DNA of 64,000 nucleotides from Marinobacter similis (GCF_000830985.1 NZ_CP007151.1:3658001-3722000), one strand, 5' to 3'. Positions 29,524-37,849 are shown, numbered from the stretch's first letter. The notes: generated by a model not told the origin, from the sequence alone. A program made the numbers and translations.

Positions 29524-30149
29524 GCACATACAACCACGAAAACATGATGTCCTGCGCCATTGTCTGGGAAAGCATCCTTGAACTACGGGATGAAAGGAAG
29601 GAGGCGTCACCCCTCAGTAAATGGGTGGTGGCTAAGTGGGAAGAAATCGGCACCTGCGAGATGCGGGAGTATGCCGTTAGCTGGGCGAAAGTTGTGGATG
29701 ACCTATGGCGTCACAACATCTGGCTGCATGAGTGCAATGGCCCGTTCGACTGGGACTTCGTGCCTGATGTCCTGCGGTATCACTACCTGCTGAGTGGTGA
29801 CCTTGAGCTGAACAGTAAGGATGACTTCGACCGTGCCCACATGGCCGGTGTGCTGGCTGCTCTGACACTGGCAGGCAAGGATTTCGAGCAATACCAAGGG
29901 TTCGACACACGGTTCGTGACCCTCTTTAAGGACAACAAGGATGGCTACTGGGATGACGCTGACCCTACCCATGAGAATGCAATCCGCTCTGCTATGGGTG
30001 TGTATGGCCGCACTAGCGATGGATTGGCCGAGCATATCCTAGACCTGCAGTTTGACGAGTTCATGGTCAACCGACTGAAGCATGTCATGACCACATTGAA
30101 AACATGGTTGGTTGATAACAAGCCGCACACTGAGGGCAAGGCAGCATGA
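29520..30149 (+). CDS. Early phage protein, unknown, acidic
   Basis: A protein of 209 residues, MSTYNHENMMSCAIVWESI to NKPHTEGKAA. It is acidic, rich in Trp and His, and looks all-helical. It overlaps both neighbours as ATGA. No family recognised. An acidic early protein could mimic DNA, as T7 Ocr does, but no sequence evidence links the two. Confidence 0.7.
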   Translation: MSTYNHENMMSCAIVWESILELRDERKEASPLSKWVVAKWEEIGTCEMREYAVSWAKVVDDLWRHNIWLHECNGPFDWDFVPDVLRYHYLLSGDLELNSKDDFDRAHMAGVLAALTLAGKDFEQYQGFDTRFVTLFKDNKDGYWDDADPTHENAIRSAMGVYGRTSDGLAEHILDLQFDEFMVNRLKHVMTTLKTWLVDNKPHTEGKAA

Positions 30150-30331
30150 GCACTATCACTATCATTCGCGGCACCTGTTCTGGCACTGACCTGAAGGGTG
30201 TGATGACCAAGATTGAGGCCTCTCATGCTGAGGTCTTAGGCGCTGCCATGGTCATGAAGAACACTGAGCAGGGCTGGGTCACTGACTACGTGGTGACGGC
30301 CCGTGGATTACTTCTGGGAGCTGTAGCCTGA
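30146..30331 (+). CDS. Early phage protein, unknown
   Basis: A protein of 61 residues, MSTITIIRGTCSGTDLKGV to ARGLLLGAVA, with alternating strands and one helix. It overlaps both neighbours (ATGA at the start, one base at the end). No family recognised. Confidence 0.6.
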   Translation: MSTITIIRGTCSGTDLKGVMTKIEASHAEVLGAAMVMKNTEQGWVTDYVVTARGLLLGAVA

Positions 30332-30732
30332 TGCGTGTCGAAGTGTACTGGAACCTGCACAAGAAACTGTGGTCTGTCCGTGCGCTGGAAGGGGATAACA
30401 AGGGGCGTGTCGTAGCGCATGTCCACTCCCTGACCCTCCGTGAATGCTCCTACGTGGTGCAACCTGCGGGCCAAGCCAAGGTACGGGCTGAGAAGCGAAA
30501 GGTCGTCCATGCCTTCGTGCGGGGCACTGCCGTTGAGGGTCACTTCCTGTCCGGCGCAATGTACCCGATAACCTACAACCCCTACCGTGATGACACCTTT
30601 GTCACGGCTGATGAGAACCAACTTCCGGTCATGTCCAGCGGCCAAACCTACCTCGGAACCACTGAGCGTAATGGCACCAAGCCTGTGTGCCTGGGCTTTA
30701 ACGTCCGGTTCATGGAGCAGGTGGCCGCATGA
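30331..30732 (+). CDS. Conserved early phage protein, unknown
   Basis: A protein of 133 residues. It has the pattern VYWNLHKKLWSVRALEG, HSLTLRECSYVVQPAGQAK, EKRKVVHAFVRGTAVEG. I recognise this outline as a hypothetical protein seen in several unrelated phages; function unknown. It looks like a beta-rich nucleic-acid-type fold with a Lys/Arg cluster in the middle. Confidence 0.7.
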   Translation: MRVEVYWNLHKKLWSVRALEGDNKGRVVAHVHSLTLRECSYVVQPAGQAKVRAEKRKVVHAFVRGTAVEGHFLSGAMYPITYNPYRDDTFVTADENQLPVMSSGQTYLGTTERNGTKPVCLGFNVRFMEQVAA

Positions 30733-30763
30733 TCGAACACTCACTACCTGAGGAGGTCTTCCA

Positions 30764-31054
30764 GTGCCTAATGATGCTGGGTCTCCTGTAGAGCTTATCC
30801 GCAGACGCCGTGCCCAGATGCTGATTCACAGCTACCTGTACTACTGGATGGGAGTGACCATTGTGTCTGACCACCAGTGGCAGGACTGGGCGAACGAACT
30901 GAGAGACCTACAGCAACAACACCCAGCACCCGTGGGGTTCTATGACGAAGAGTTCAAGGACTGGACGGGTGACACTGGGATGCACCTACCGCGTGACCCT
31001 TGGGTCATGAGCAAAGCGCAATACATACAACGTCTATTTGAGATGAGGAACTAA
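30764..31054 (+). CDS. Early phage protein with ligase Ia-like pattern
   Basis: A protein of 96 residues starting at GTG 30,764 behind gaggaggtcttcca. The segment SYLYYWMGVTIVSDHQWQD, then ELRDLQQQHPAP, resembles the Ia domain of NAD-dependent DNA ligases (rYY...isDaeYD...eL..le..hP). Only that segment is present, with no adenylation lysine, so it cannot be a ligase alone. It may bind NAD or a related nucleotide. Confidence 0.65.
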   Translation: MPNDAGSPVELIRRRRAQMLIHSYLYYWMGVTIVSDHQWQDWANELRDLQQQHPAPVGFYDEEFKDWTGDTGMHLPRDPWVMSKAQYIQRLFEMRN

Positions 31055-31056
31055 CG

Positions 31057-31347
31057 ATGAGCAAACAAGCAGCCGAAATCAAAGCACGTAGCCTGATGAC
31101 CGAACTCCTGTACGCACAGGAAGGCAAGTTCGTAGGCGTGACCTTCACGACTGACAGCGGTCGTGTCCGTGAGTTGAATGGACGCCTTGGGGTCAAACGA
31201 TACCTGACCAAGGGTGTGAACCCTCAGGCTGGCGATACGCTTGAGCTGGCAACCATCTGGGACAGACAGATTGGTGGTTACCGCCGCTTCAACGTCAACC
31301 GTCTTCAGGGTCTGAGGGCAGGGGGCATGTCGTTGGCCATGCGCTGA
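31057..31347 (+). CDS. SH3-like beta-barrel phage protein
   Basis: A protein of 96 residues: GKFVGVTFTTDSGRVRELN, GRLGVKRYLTKGVNP, DRQIGGYRRFNVNRLQGL. This is the pattern of a small phage family usually described as SH3 beta-barrel fold proteins; function unknown. It starts three bases after the previous stop. Confidence 0.7.
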   Translation: MSKQAAEIKARSLMTELLYAQEGKFVGVTFTTDSGRVRELNGRLGVKRYLTKGVNPQAGDTLELATIWDRQIGGYRRFNVNRLQGLRAGGMSLAMR

Positions 31348-31439
31348 TGGATAAATTCCTGGCTTATACGCTGGCTCATCCCTTCGGGTGGGCTGGTCTC
31401 ATCTTAGCTGTAACCTTCATTGACCACATTATTGATTAG
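31347..31439 (+). CDS. Tiny membrane protein
   Basis: A peptide of 30 residues, MDKFLAYTLAHPFGWAGLI, then LAVTFIDHIID, with one hydrophobic span. It overlaps the stop of the SH3-like gene by one base. It is short enough that it may not be expressed. Confidence 0.45.
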   Translation: MDKFLAYTLAHPFGWAGLILAVTFIDHIID

Positions 31440-31450
31440 GAGAACCTATC

Positions 31451-31588
31451 ATGCAGAAACGTACCCAAGACATCCTTCGCCAGCAACGCCGTGACTCCCG
31501 ACTGCACCGTTCACGCAGACGCCAACAACTACTGGATGACGATGTGATGAACCTGTCGTCACACCTCCAGGCACGACTGGCTGCATAA
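31451..31588 (+). CDS. Tiny Arg-rich protein
   Basis: A protein of 45 residues starting at ATG 31,451 behind ttaggagaacctatc. It is very basic in the first half (MQKRTQDILRQQRRDSRLH, SRRRQQ) and probably binds nucleic acid. Last gene of the early run. No family recognised. Confidence 0.55.
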   Translation: MQKRTQDILRQQRRDSRLHRSRRRQQLLDDDVMNLSSHLQARLAA

Positions 31589-31615
31589 GCTAATCAGTCA
31601 CATGAATGTAAAAAA

Positions 31616-31633
31616 TTGTGATTCAGTTCACAA
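31616..31633 (+). promoter_or_regulatory. Perfect Crp/Vfr-type operator
   Basis: TTGTGATTCAGTTCACAA contains TGTGA-N6-TCACA with both half-sites intact, the consensus of Crp and its pseudomonad relative Vfr. It ends four bases before the -35 of the next promoter. The centre is near -47, not one of the classic Crp spacings, so activation is not assured. A phage repressor with similar taste is also possible. Confidence 0.55.
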
Positions 31634-31637
31634 GGGC

Positions 31638-31665
31638 TAGACAAAAAGAGAATTAGACATATAAT
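31638..31665 (+). promoter_or_regulatory. Sigma70 promoter for the regulator genes
   Basis: TAGACA at 31,638 and a perfect TATAAT at 31,660, 16 bases apart. Downstream, CCTCAGG and CCTGAGG (31,674 to 31,706) form an inverted repeat in the leader. It faces the two genes before the right attachment site. Confidence 0.75.
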
Positions 31666-31742
31666 CGCCCATCCTCAGGCCAATCAGCAGAACGTGACTG
31701 TCCTGAGGTTGACACCATCGCACCATCGGGAGTACTTTATAA

Positions 31743-31931
31743 GTGGACTTTACTTTTGTCGTTCAGGACTTTTTGTTGGAGGCAGTGCATAGGGATGACT
31801 TCTTCAACAGTGAGCGGCTAGGCCAAGCAACTAAATGGATGGCCAGTAGCAAGGAAAGCGAGTTCATTATAAATAGAGAGGCAGGCAACCCTTGCTTTGA
31901 ACTGGGAGGGCTGTACTTCCTGGGAACCTAA
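31743..31931 (+). CDS. Small phage protein next to the regulator, unknown
   Basis: A protein of 62 residues starting at GTG 31,743, with gggag about 11 bases upstream. MDFTFVVQDFLLEAVHRDD, then GNPCFELGGLYFLGT. It is acidic and has no recognised domain. It is the first gene behind the promoter at 31,638 and lies 30 bases before the winged-helix gene, so the pair are probably expressed together. Confidence 0.55.
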   Translation: MDFTFVVQDFLLEAVHRDDFFNSERLGQATKWMASSKESEFIINREAGNPCFELGGLYFLGT

Positions 31932-31961
31932 AAACATAGGCAACAGGCGGGAAAAACTATC

Positions 31962-32285
31962 ATGAATGCGAACGTATTGATTAATGCAATCTCACTCTTT
32001 CGAGAGTACGAAGAGGACATTCCGGTCGGAACAATCCTCTGCTTCTTGCACCTCTGCGACAACGACGAGGCCACTGTGAGTCAGGTTGAGAACCGATTCA
32101 AGTTTGGTAAGTCGAGGACTTCACGCAACATGCGGAACCTGACAGACCGTGCAAGACCTGGGAAAGCAGGCATTGACGTCGCTGATACCCGTCCTGACCC
32201 CCAAGATTACCGAGTGTCAATCTTCAGTCTTAATGCCAAAGGCAAGGCGCTGAAGGAACAACTGATGGATGCCCTAGCGGCATAA
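31962..32285 (+). CDS. MarR-like winged-helix regulator, candidate lysogeny regulator
   Basis: A protein of 107 residues. PVGTILCFLHLCDNDEATVSQVENRF, KSRTSRNMRNLTDRA, then VSIFSLNAKGKALKEQL give the helix-turn-helix and wing of a MarR-type protein: TVSQVENRF and SRTSRNMRNLT are the helices, LNAKGKALKEQL the C-terminal element. It is shorter than most MarR proteins. It lies beside the attachment site, under its own promoter, where temperate phages keep lysogeny control genes. It could be the repressor; no operator could be proven. Confidence 0.7.
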   Translation: MNANVLINAISLFREYEEDIPVGTILCFLHLCDNDEATVSQVENRFKFGKSRTSRNMRNLTDRARPGKAGIDVADTRPDPQDYRVSIFSLNAKGKALKEQLMDALAA

Positions 32286-32327
32286 CTCAGAGCTAGGCCC
32301 GCTGTCATCGGGTCAGCAAAACCGACT

Positions 32328-32359
32328 AAACCCCAGGTCTCACGGCTTGGGGTTTTTTA
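32328..32359 (+). terminator. Rho-independent terminator after the regulator
   Basis: The stem aaccccaggtc pairs with the reverse of cggcttggggtt, followed by six T. In T7 the early terminator TE ends the early block; this one lies at a similar place. Confidence 0.85.
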
Positions 32360-32384
32360 TTGCCTGTATGAAACGGAGAGACCC

Positions 32385-32558
32385 ATGAAAGCCAAGATCA
32401 TTGATACCGTCCTGACCCTACTGTTTGCCTGTGCCGTTATTTCCTACTTCGTGAGTGCCTACAAACTGTTCACGTTTGACCACTGGACAGGCATGGAGCT
32501 GGCTCGACTCATTGGTCTCTTTATGCCCCCATTAGGTGCAATTTTAGGTGTATTTTGA
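32385..32558 (+). CDS. Small two-span membrane protein beside the attachment site
   Basis: A protein of 57 residues starting at ATG 32,385 behind aaacggagagaccc. Two hydrophobic segments: TVLTLLFACAVISYFVSAY (residues 8-26) and LIGLFMPPLGAILGVF (42-57). It lies after the terminator at 32,328 and is the last gene before the tRNA. Membrane proteins in this spot are often made by the lysogen and may block other phages, but no family match supports that. Confidence 0.55.
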   Translation: MKAKIIDTVLTLLFACAVISYFVSAYKLFTFDHWTGMELARLIGLFMPPLGAILGVF

Positions 32559-32843
32559 CCTTCCCTCTATCGCGGGGAATGTAGGTCTGACCTCTGTAAC
32601 CTATTGTTTTTATTGCCTACCGGTTTTCAGGGGGAACTTTAGAACGCAAACCGCAAGCGATAACGCGACTATCACGACTTCAAGTGTTGACGCGAGGCTT
32701 GTAAGTGACTGATACTACTAGGGTCGTGTTACGTGGGGCTTGAGACTGTGAGCCTACGAAGCACAGATTCGTGTGCAATCGTGTGTGCAATGAGGGAAAA
32801 ACAGGTAGGGGCGCTAAGAAAAACTTGAGTTATTACAAGAGCT
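32559..32843. other. Gene-free phage arm next to the attachment site
   Basis: No gene is seen in 285 bases. It holds the direct repeat GTGTGCAAT at about 32,772 and 32,783 and a purine-rich stretch before the tRNA. Integrase arm sites usually lie in such a flank, but I cannot point to a proven one. Confidence 0.45.
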
Positions 32844-32920
32844 TGGTACCCCCGGCAGGACTCGAACCTGCTACCTTCCCCTTAGGAGGGGGACGCTCTA
32901 TCCAGATGAGCTACGGGGGC
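32844..32920 (-). tRNA. tRNA-Arg(CCU), right attachment site
   Basis: Full cloverleaf of 77 bases with CCA encoded. Acceptor 5' GCCCCCG pairs with CGGGGGU; D-arm GCTCATCTGGATAGAGC; anticodon stem TCCCC/GGGGA around loop CTCCTAA, anticodon CCU (Arg); T-arm GCAGG-TTCGAGT-CCTGC. The 3' end faces the prophage, so this is the expected right attachment core, with the phage supplying or restoring the 3' part. The first acceptor pair is G1-U72, not G-C. The tRNA looks functional. Confidence 0.93.
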
Positions 32921-33006
32921 AATTTCTCAGGAAGGGCGGTATGATAGCGGTCTGAAGCGGGCGGCTCAAGGTGTAGCCCTGATTCCTAGGTATCCCGGAG
33001 TGAACG

Positions 33007-33708
33007 TTGCCTGATCAGTTTTTCCTTAGTGTGGTGATGCCGGTGTGGAACGAGGCAACCGGCATTGAAAGTACCCTCGAAGCGCTGGCGCCGCTGAGAC
33101 GTGCCGGCCACGAAATCATAGTGGTGGATGCTGGCAGTGACGATGGCACCGCTGCACTCGCACTGCCACTGTGCGATCGGGTTGTCGATGCCGAAAAGGG
33201 CCGTGCCGCCCAGATGAACGCCGGTGCAACGGTCGCCCGTGGCAATTTGTTGCTGTTCCTGCATGCCGATACCCGGCTTCCTTCCGATGTTCTCCCGCGT
33301 TTACAGGCCTTTATGGCGACTCGCCGTGGCTGGGGTCGGTTTGATGTGCGTTTGAGCGCGCAGCGGCCTTTGTTCCGAGTGATAGCCTGGTTCATGAATA
33401 CCCGGTCCTGGCTGACGGGGATCTGCACCGGCGATCAGGCTATGTTTGTTCGCCGGGATGTGTTTGAAGCTCTGGGTGGCTTTCAGCCGCTGCCGCTGAT
33501 GGAGGACGTCGAATTTTCCCGGCGCCTGCGTCTGGCCTCCCGTCCGTTTTGTGTTCGGTCGCCAGTGATTACCGACAGCAGGCGCTGGGAAAAACTGGGG
33601 CCGTGGCGTACGATTTTTCTGATGTGGCGGTTACGCTGGCGCTATTGGCGCGGCGAATCGCCGGAATCCCTGGCCCAGGCCTACCGCTCGGATGTCCGCA
33701 ATGCCTGA
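33007..33708 (+). CDS. Family 2 glycosyltransferase, TIGR04283 type
   Basis: A protein of 233 residues. SVVMPVWNEATGIESTL, VVDAGSDDGTAALA and FLHADTRLP are the GT-A nucleotide-sugar and metal motifs; GDQAMFVRRDVFEALGGF and LMEDVEFSRRLR are the acceptor-side motifs. The family (rSAM/selenodomain-associated transferase 2) is usually found with its partner, here the next gene. Substrate unknown. TTG 33,007 is the only start matching the ribosome binding site cccggag, as a stop lies in frame two codons upstream. Confidence 0.88.
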   Translation: MPDQFFLSVVMPVWNEATGIESTLEALAPLRRAGHEIIVVDAGSDDGTAALALPLCDRVVDAEKGRAAQMNAGATVARGNLLLFLHADTRLPSDVLPRLQAFMATRRGWGRFDVRLSAQRPLFRVIAWFMNTRSWLTGICTGDQAMFVRRDVFEALGGFQPLPLMEDVEFSRRLRLASRPFCVRSPVITDSRRWEKLGPWRTIFLMWRLRWRYWRGESPESLAQAYRSDVRNA

Positions 33709-34339
33709 TACCAACTGCTCAAGCGCAGTGTTAATGCAATTCGCTAAATGGCCGGAAGAGGGCCGGGTAAAGACACGTTTGATGCCGGCGCTCGGTGCCG
33801 GTGGTGCTCTTCGCGCTCACGTCACCCTGACTCTGGCGGTTCTCGACAACCTCTGTGCCACCGGATATCCGGTGCAGTTCTGGTGGGATCGCGAGCTTGA
33901 ACGGGTCCCTTTGGAAGCCGATTCCATAGTGCACAACCTGGAATGCGCTGGCTTGGAGCAGAAAATCCAGCAAGGTGGAACCCTCGGCGACCGGATGCTG
34001 GCCGCGCTGACCTCTTCTCTGGAGCAGCACTCCCGGGCCGTGGTGATTGGCAGCGATTGCCCCTCGGTGGATCCCCAATACGTGCGTCAGGCGCTGGATA
34101 AGCTGAACGAATTTGATGTGGTGCTCGGTCCGTCGGACGACGGCGGCTATGTCCTGATCGGCGCTAGCCGTGTGGTGCCCGGAATGTTGGATGACATTGA
34201 CTGGGGCAGTGAGCGGGTTCTGGCTCAAACCCAGGCCCGGCTTGAACAACTAGGGCTCCGCGTCAGTTTGCTGGAGCCCCGCTGGGATGTGGATGAGCCC
34301 GAAGACTGGGCCCGTTTTCAGCGCCTGATTGACGCCTAG
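33692..34339 (+). CDS. TIGR04282 glycosyltransferase-like protein
   Basis: A protein of 215 residues: LMQFAKWPEEGRVKTRLMP, VIGSDCPSVDPQYVRQAL, LGPSDDGGYVLIG. This is the nucleotidyl/glycosyl transferase-like family (DUF2064, rSAM/selenodomain-associated transferase 1). It overlaps the preceding gene by 17 bases, or by eight if ATG 33,701 is used. The pair probably acts on one product, which is not known. Confidence 0.87.
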   Translation: MSAMPDTNCSSAVLMQFAKWPEEGRVKTRLMPALGAGGALRAHVTLTLAVLDNLCATGYPVQFWWDRELERVPLEADSIVHNLECAGLEQKIQQGGTLGDRMLAALTSSLEQHSRAVVIGSDCPSVDPQYVRQALDKLNEFDVVLGPSDDGGYVLIGASRVVPGMLDDIDWGSERVLAQTQARLEQLGLRVSLLEPRWDVDEPEDWARFQRLIDA

Positions 34340-34340
34340 T

Positions 34341-37192
34341 TCAGCTGGCTGGCACCGGCGGCCGCGCCATCAAGCGGGTCAGGCTGCCATCGGCATTGGC
34401 TTTCTCTTGGCCTGTGACCACCCGCAAGGCGCGCTGCCGTTCAATAATTGCCTGCTTGAACGTTTCCACCAGTTCCGCTTTGGTGACGGATGCGATGGCG
34501 TTGGCCAAATTCTCCCGGGAGTCAAAGCTGTCGGCGTTGCGGTCGATTTCGCGCCAGTAACGGCTGGAAATGTCTCCAAGCTTGCGGTCGCGTTCCAGTA
34601 ATTTGCTGATCACCGCCTGCTTCTCGCGCTTCAGGCTGGCTTCGTCCAGGCTCGCGATAGTCGCTTCAAACCCTTCGGAAAACTCCCGCACGGCCTGATC
34701 AATCTGCGCCGGGCTGGCGCCTGGGGACTGCACTACAAAACCCAGAGCCGGGGTTTCCAGTATCTCGAAAGGCGTGGCGTAAACGATGTACCCCAGCTGC
34801 CGGTTGGTGCGCAGTTCTTCGTAGAACGGGCTGCTGATGATTTGCGCCAGCAGGCGGAAACGCGCGCGCTCCTCAAAACCGGTATTGTCGCCTTGCATGT
34901 ACAGGGTGTAGCCGGTGTCCGGATGTTCAACGTCCAGGGTCACCTGGGTTTTCTGTGCCGGAAGCTGACGTACCCGGCTCCGGTCGACGGTGGCGATGGC
35001 GCTGTCATCAAGCACGACCGCCCGAACCTGCTGCGCCAGGTTGAGAGCGTAGGCGTGGGTGAGGTTGCCGTGGGCCAGCATCACCGGGTCCACCTCGGCC
35101 AGCAAGGCTTCTGAGAACGACTTCAGTTCGTCCAGGGTGACTTCCCGGGCCGCTTTCAATTTGTCCTCGGTGCTCCAGGTACCCTCGATAAGCGCGGTCT
35201 GGATGAACTCGGAGGTTTGTTCCACCGGGCGATTCTTGGCTTTGTTCTCCAGGCTGTCCACCAGATTCTGGCGGGCAATATCAAACCGTTGGCGGGTCAG
35301 CGTCGGCTCCGCCACTTGCATCAGGATGCGGTTCATCAGTGTGTGGAGCTTGTCGCTGTAACCGCCGACACGCACGGTTATGCCGCGCAGGTGCGGGTAA
35401 ACACTGTAGTCCAGACCAGCGAGACGAGCCGAGTAGGCCCAGGCGTTCAGGTTGGTGTTCACCGCATCCACCAGCAACTGTGTCAGCACGGTGCTGCGGG
35501 CCGACACCCGCGCCGCCGGGGTTCGCAGGCTCAGGAAAACGTTGGCCTTGGGCGTATCGAACCGGGTATCCCGAGCGAACCAGATTTCCAGGCCGTCGCG
35601 ACTGGCCAACTGGGTTGGCTGGTTCATGCTTGGGCCGGGCACCATGCCGAGTTCCTCAGGCACAAACGGGTTTGGCTGGGGCAGGCGAAGCTGGGTTGCC
35701 AGTTCGGGCAGCGCATTGCGTTGCAGGCGCTCTGGCTCAAGGGCCTGCTTTTGCCATTCGGCGCCGTACCAGGCGGTTTGCTGCGGGTTCTCAAGGGCCG
35801 GATTCGGATCCAGCACAAACACCATCAGGTTGTCTGGGGTGAGCCGATCAAGAAGGGCCGAATACTGCTCTGGGGCGTAGCGCTCCAGCAACCAGGGCGC
35901 ACTGAGAACGTCTTTGGCCGGGTAGTGTTGCAGCTGTCGGGACAGGGACATGACCTCATGGATGGGGTCGCTTTGTTCCCGGAACCGGAAATCGATCCGG
36001 GCCAGCTGCTGCATTTCCTGGAAGCGCTGTTCGTTAATGCCGGTGGCTCGAACCCGGTCGATGTACTCGAACACCAGGGGAAGGATGTCGTCATGGCGGC
36101 GCAATCCTTCCGGTGTCAGCGTCATGCTGATGTCCAGAGTGGCACTCTCGCCGGTGTCCATGCCCAGCCCGGCGGACAGGCTTTCCACCAGTCCCGCGCG
36201 CTTGAGTACATCAAACAGACTGCCCGGGCCTTCGTGGCCCAGCAGGTTGGCGATGTAGCTTGCCGGTTTGGTGCGGTAGTTTGCTTCCTGGGACGGAATG
36301 GGGAACGACAGGGTCAGGCTGCGCACATCCTTGACGGCATCAGCAGTAACTTTAGCTGGCAGTGTTTCGGGTAGGTAAAAGGCAGCTGGATGTGATTTCT
36401 TCGTGAGCTGGCGGTTTTCAATGGCATCGAAGCGACTGCGTACCATCTGCTCCAGCTCATCCAGCGGCTGCGGGCCATACACTGCCAAGGTCATCAGATT
36501 GGCGGAATAGCTGTCTTTCCAGAACTGAATCAGGTCGGGCCGCAGCGGATTGTCCTCGGTGTTCTCCAGAGTGCTTAGGTTGCCCACCGCGAACTGGTTA
36601 AAGGCGTGCTCGGGGTTGCTGGCTGCCTTTTTGACCGAGTAAAAGCGCCGACCGTCTTCCTTCTGTTTAGAACTGAACTCTGAATGCACGGCATTGCGCT
36701 CACGGTCTACCAGTTCAGCAGTAAACAGAGGGGCCGCAAACTGCTCCGCAAACCGGTCCAGCGCAGGCTCCAGGAACTGGGCCTCGACATCAAAGAAATA
36801 ATTGGTGTCCTGGAAGGCGGTGAACGCGTTGTGACTGCCGCCGTGGCTCTTGATGAACTGCTGGTATTCGCCGGGCTCCGGATACTTTTCAGTGCCCAAA
36901 AACAGCATGTGTTCGAGGAAATGGGCGAGTCCCTCACGATCGGCCGGGTCTCGCCGCTGCCGACGGCGACATTCAGTGAGGCAGCCGCCTTGTCTGCGTC
37001 CTCATCCGAGACCAACACCGCGCGCAGGCCGTTATCCAGTTCCAGGACGCGATAGTCATTATCGTCGCTCGGGCTCTTGGTGGGCGATTCCGCGGCAACG
37101 GCCAGCGCGCTACTGAAGAGCAGGGCGATCAAAGCCAGGGGGCCGGCGAAACGTGGGCGCGCGTCGGTGGTACGGAGAGTGCCAGTGCTCAT
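34341..37192 (-). CDS. Periplasmic M16 peptidase (pitrilysin-like), one frameshift
   Basis: Zinc peptidase of 950 residues after repair; E. coli pitrilysin has 962. The N-terminus has a signal peptide (GPLALIALLFSSALAVAAE). The zinc motif HFLEH with its downstream Glu lies just where the frame breaks near 36,945: gagacccgg should read gaggacccgg, giving DREGLAHFLEHMLFLG. The inactive C-terminal half is also present (LGYIVYATPFEILETPALG). It degrades peptides in the periplasm. It converges with the preceding gene, one base apart. Confidence 0.9.
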
Positions 37193-37227
37193 AATGCCTC
37201 GATTGTTGATTGCGAGTTCAGGTGTGC

Positions 37228-37527
37228 TCAGTGCATCAGGGCGTTGCGAGTAGTCTCGGGCTGCTGGTCGAGCGTTTTCCGGGCCAGATCTGCGGCGCTA
37301 TCGGCGTCAAGCTGGCCGGAAGCGATACGTTCTAATACGGTGGCCATGATGGCAACGGATTGCCGGTACTCGGAGAATTCGGCCTGGAATGCGGAATCGA
37401 TGGCCTGGTACACCGCTTGAATCTTTTCTTCGCGGCTACCGGAATGTTCGGCGGTATCGTTAATGGCCTTGAGGCAGGCGCGGGCGATGGTGATGTAGCG
37501 TTCGGCGTTGGGATCGTCTTTGTTCAT
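37228..37527 (-). CDS. Small conserved helical protein, unknown
   Basis: A protein of 99 residues, MNKDDPNAERYITIARACL to PETTRNALMH, all helical, with AYQAIDSAF-like repeats and no membrane span. It lies 35 bases upstream of the M16 peptidase gene on the same strand, so the two may be co-transcribed. I do not recognise the family. Confidence 0.65.
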   Translation of the reverse strand: MNKDDPNAERYITIARACLKAINDTAEHSGSREEKIQAVYQAIDSAFQAEFSEYRQSVAIMATVLERIASGQLDADSAADLARKTLDQQPETTRNALMH

Positions 37528-37733
37528 GATGGTTTCCGCAAGTGCTGGATTGGAGCTTGTGTTGATGACGCCAGGCGGCGCATTAAGTTCCCGATTATGT
37601 CATTGCTGGCGAGGTGTTTCATTGCTTTCCGGCAATCGAACACGAGGGCGTGCAGTGATCGTTTGATGTGCTAATCTCTGAACCGTTGTGTCGGCATGGC
37701 AGACAGGCGCCCCGAGCGGCTTTCTGCCTGAAG

Positions 37734-37784
37734 TTAGAGTAATAGCTCTAATAAAAACAATAAGTTACAGAGTAAAAGCTCTAA
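37734..37784 (+). promoter_or_regulatory. Two phased operator-like inverted repeats
   Basis: TTAGAG-TAATAG-CTCTAA at 37,734-37,751 is a perfect 6-6-6 inverted repeat. A second copy, CAGAG-TAAAAG-CTCTAA, ends at 37,784. Their centres are 33 bases apart, about three helical turns, so two dimers would bind on the same face. The regulator is not known. Both sit upstream of the fatty acyl-CoA reductase gene. Confidence 0.6.
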
Positions 37785-37849
37785 AAAAGTTCGATACATG
37801 AAGGTTGCAGTTAAGTACAATGCCGTCATTCCCGGCAATTCTTACGACT

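Larger units (their letters stand above)
1..32843. mobile_element. Right-hand part of a T7-like prophage
   Basis: Genes 2-25,891 follow the T7 order from primase/helicase to large terminase, all on the plus strand. They are followed by a gene-free end-junction region, small early-type genes and the 3' end of a tRNA-Arg gene. Having terminase upstream of the early genes, with a tRNA at the edge, is the permuted order expected of an integrated circle. The left end, integrase, RNA polymerase and left attachment site are outside the window, so intactness cannot be judged. Apart from single-base breaks that also affect host genes, no structural gene is missing from the visible part. Confidence 0.93.

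Noticed and set aside
35217..36374. Long plus-strand frame of 385 codons
   Set aside because: It is the antisense shadow of the M16 peptidase, whose motifs are clear on the minus strand.
34341..37192. Pseudogene call for the M16 peptidase and other split host genes
   Set aside because: One base restores each gene at normal length with all motifs intact; sequencing error is simpler.
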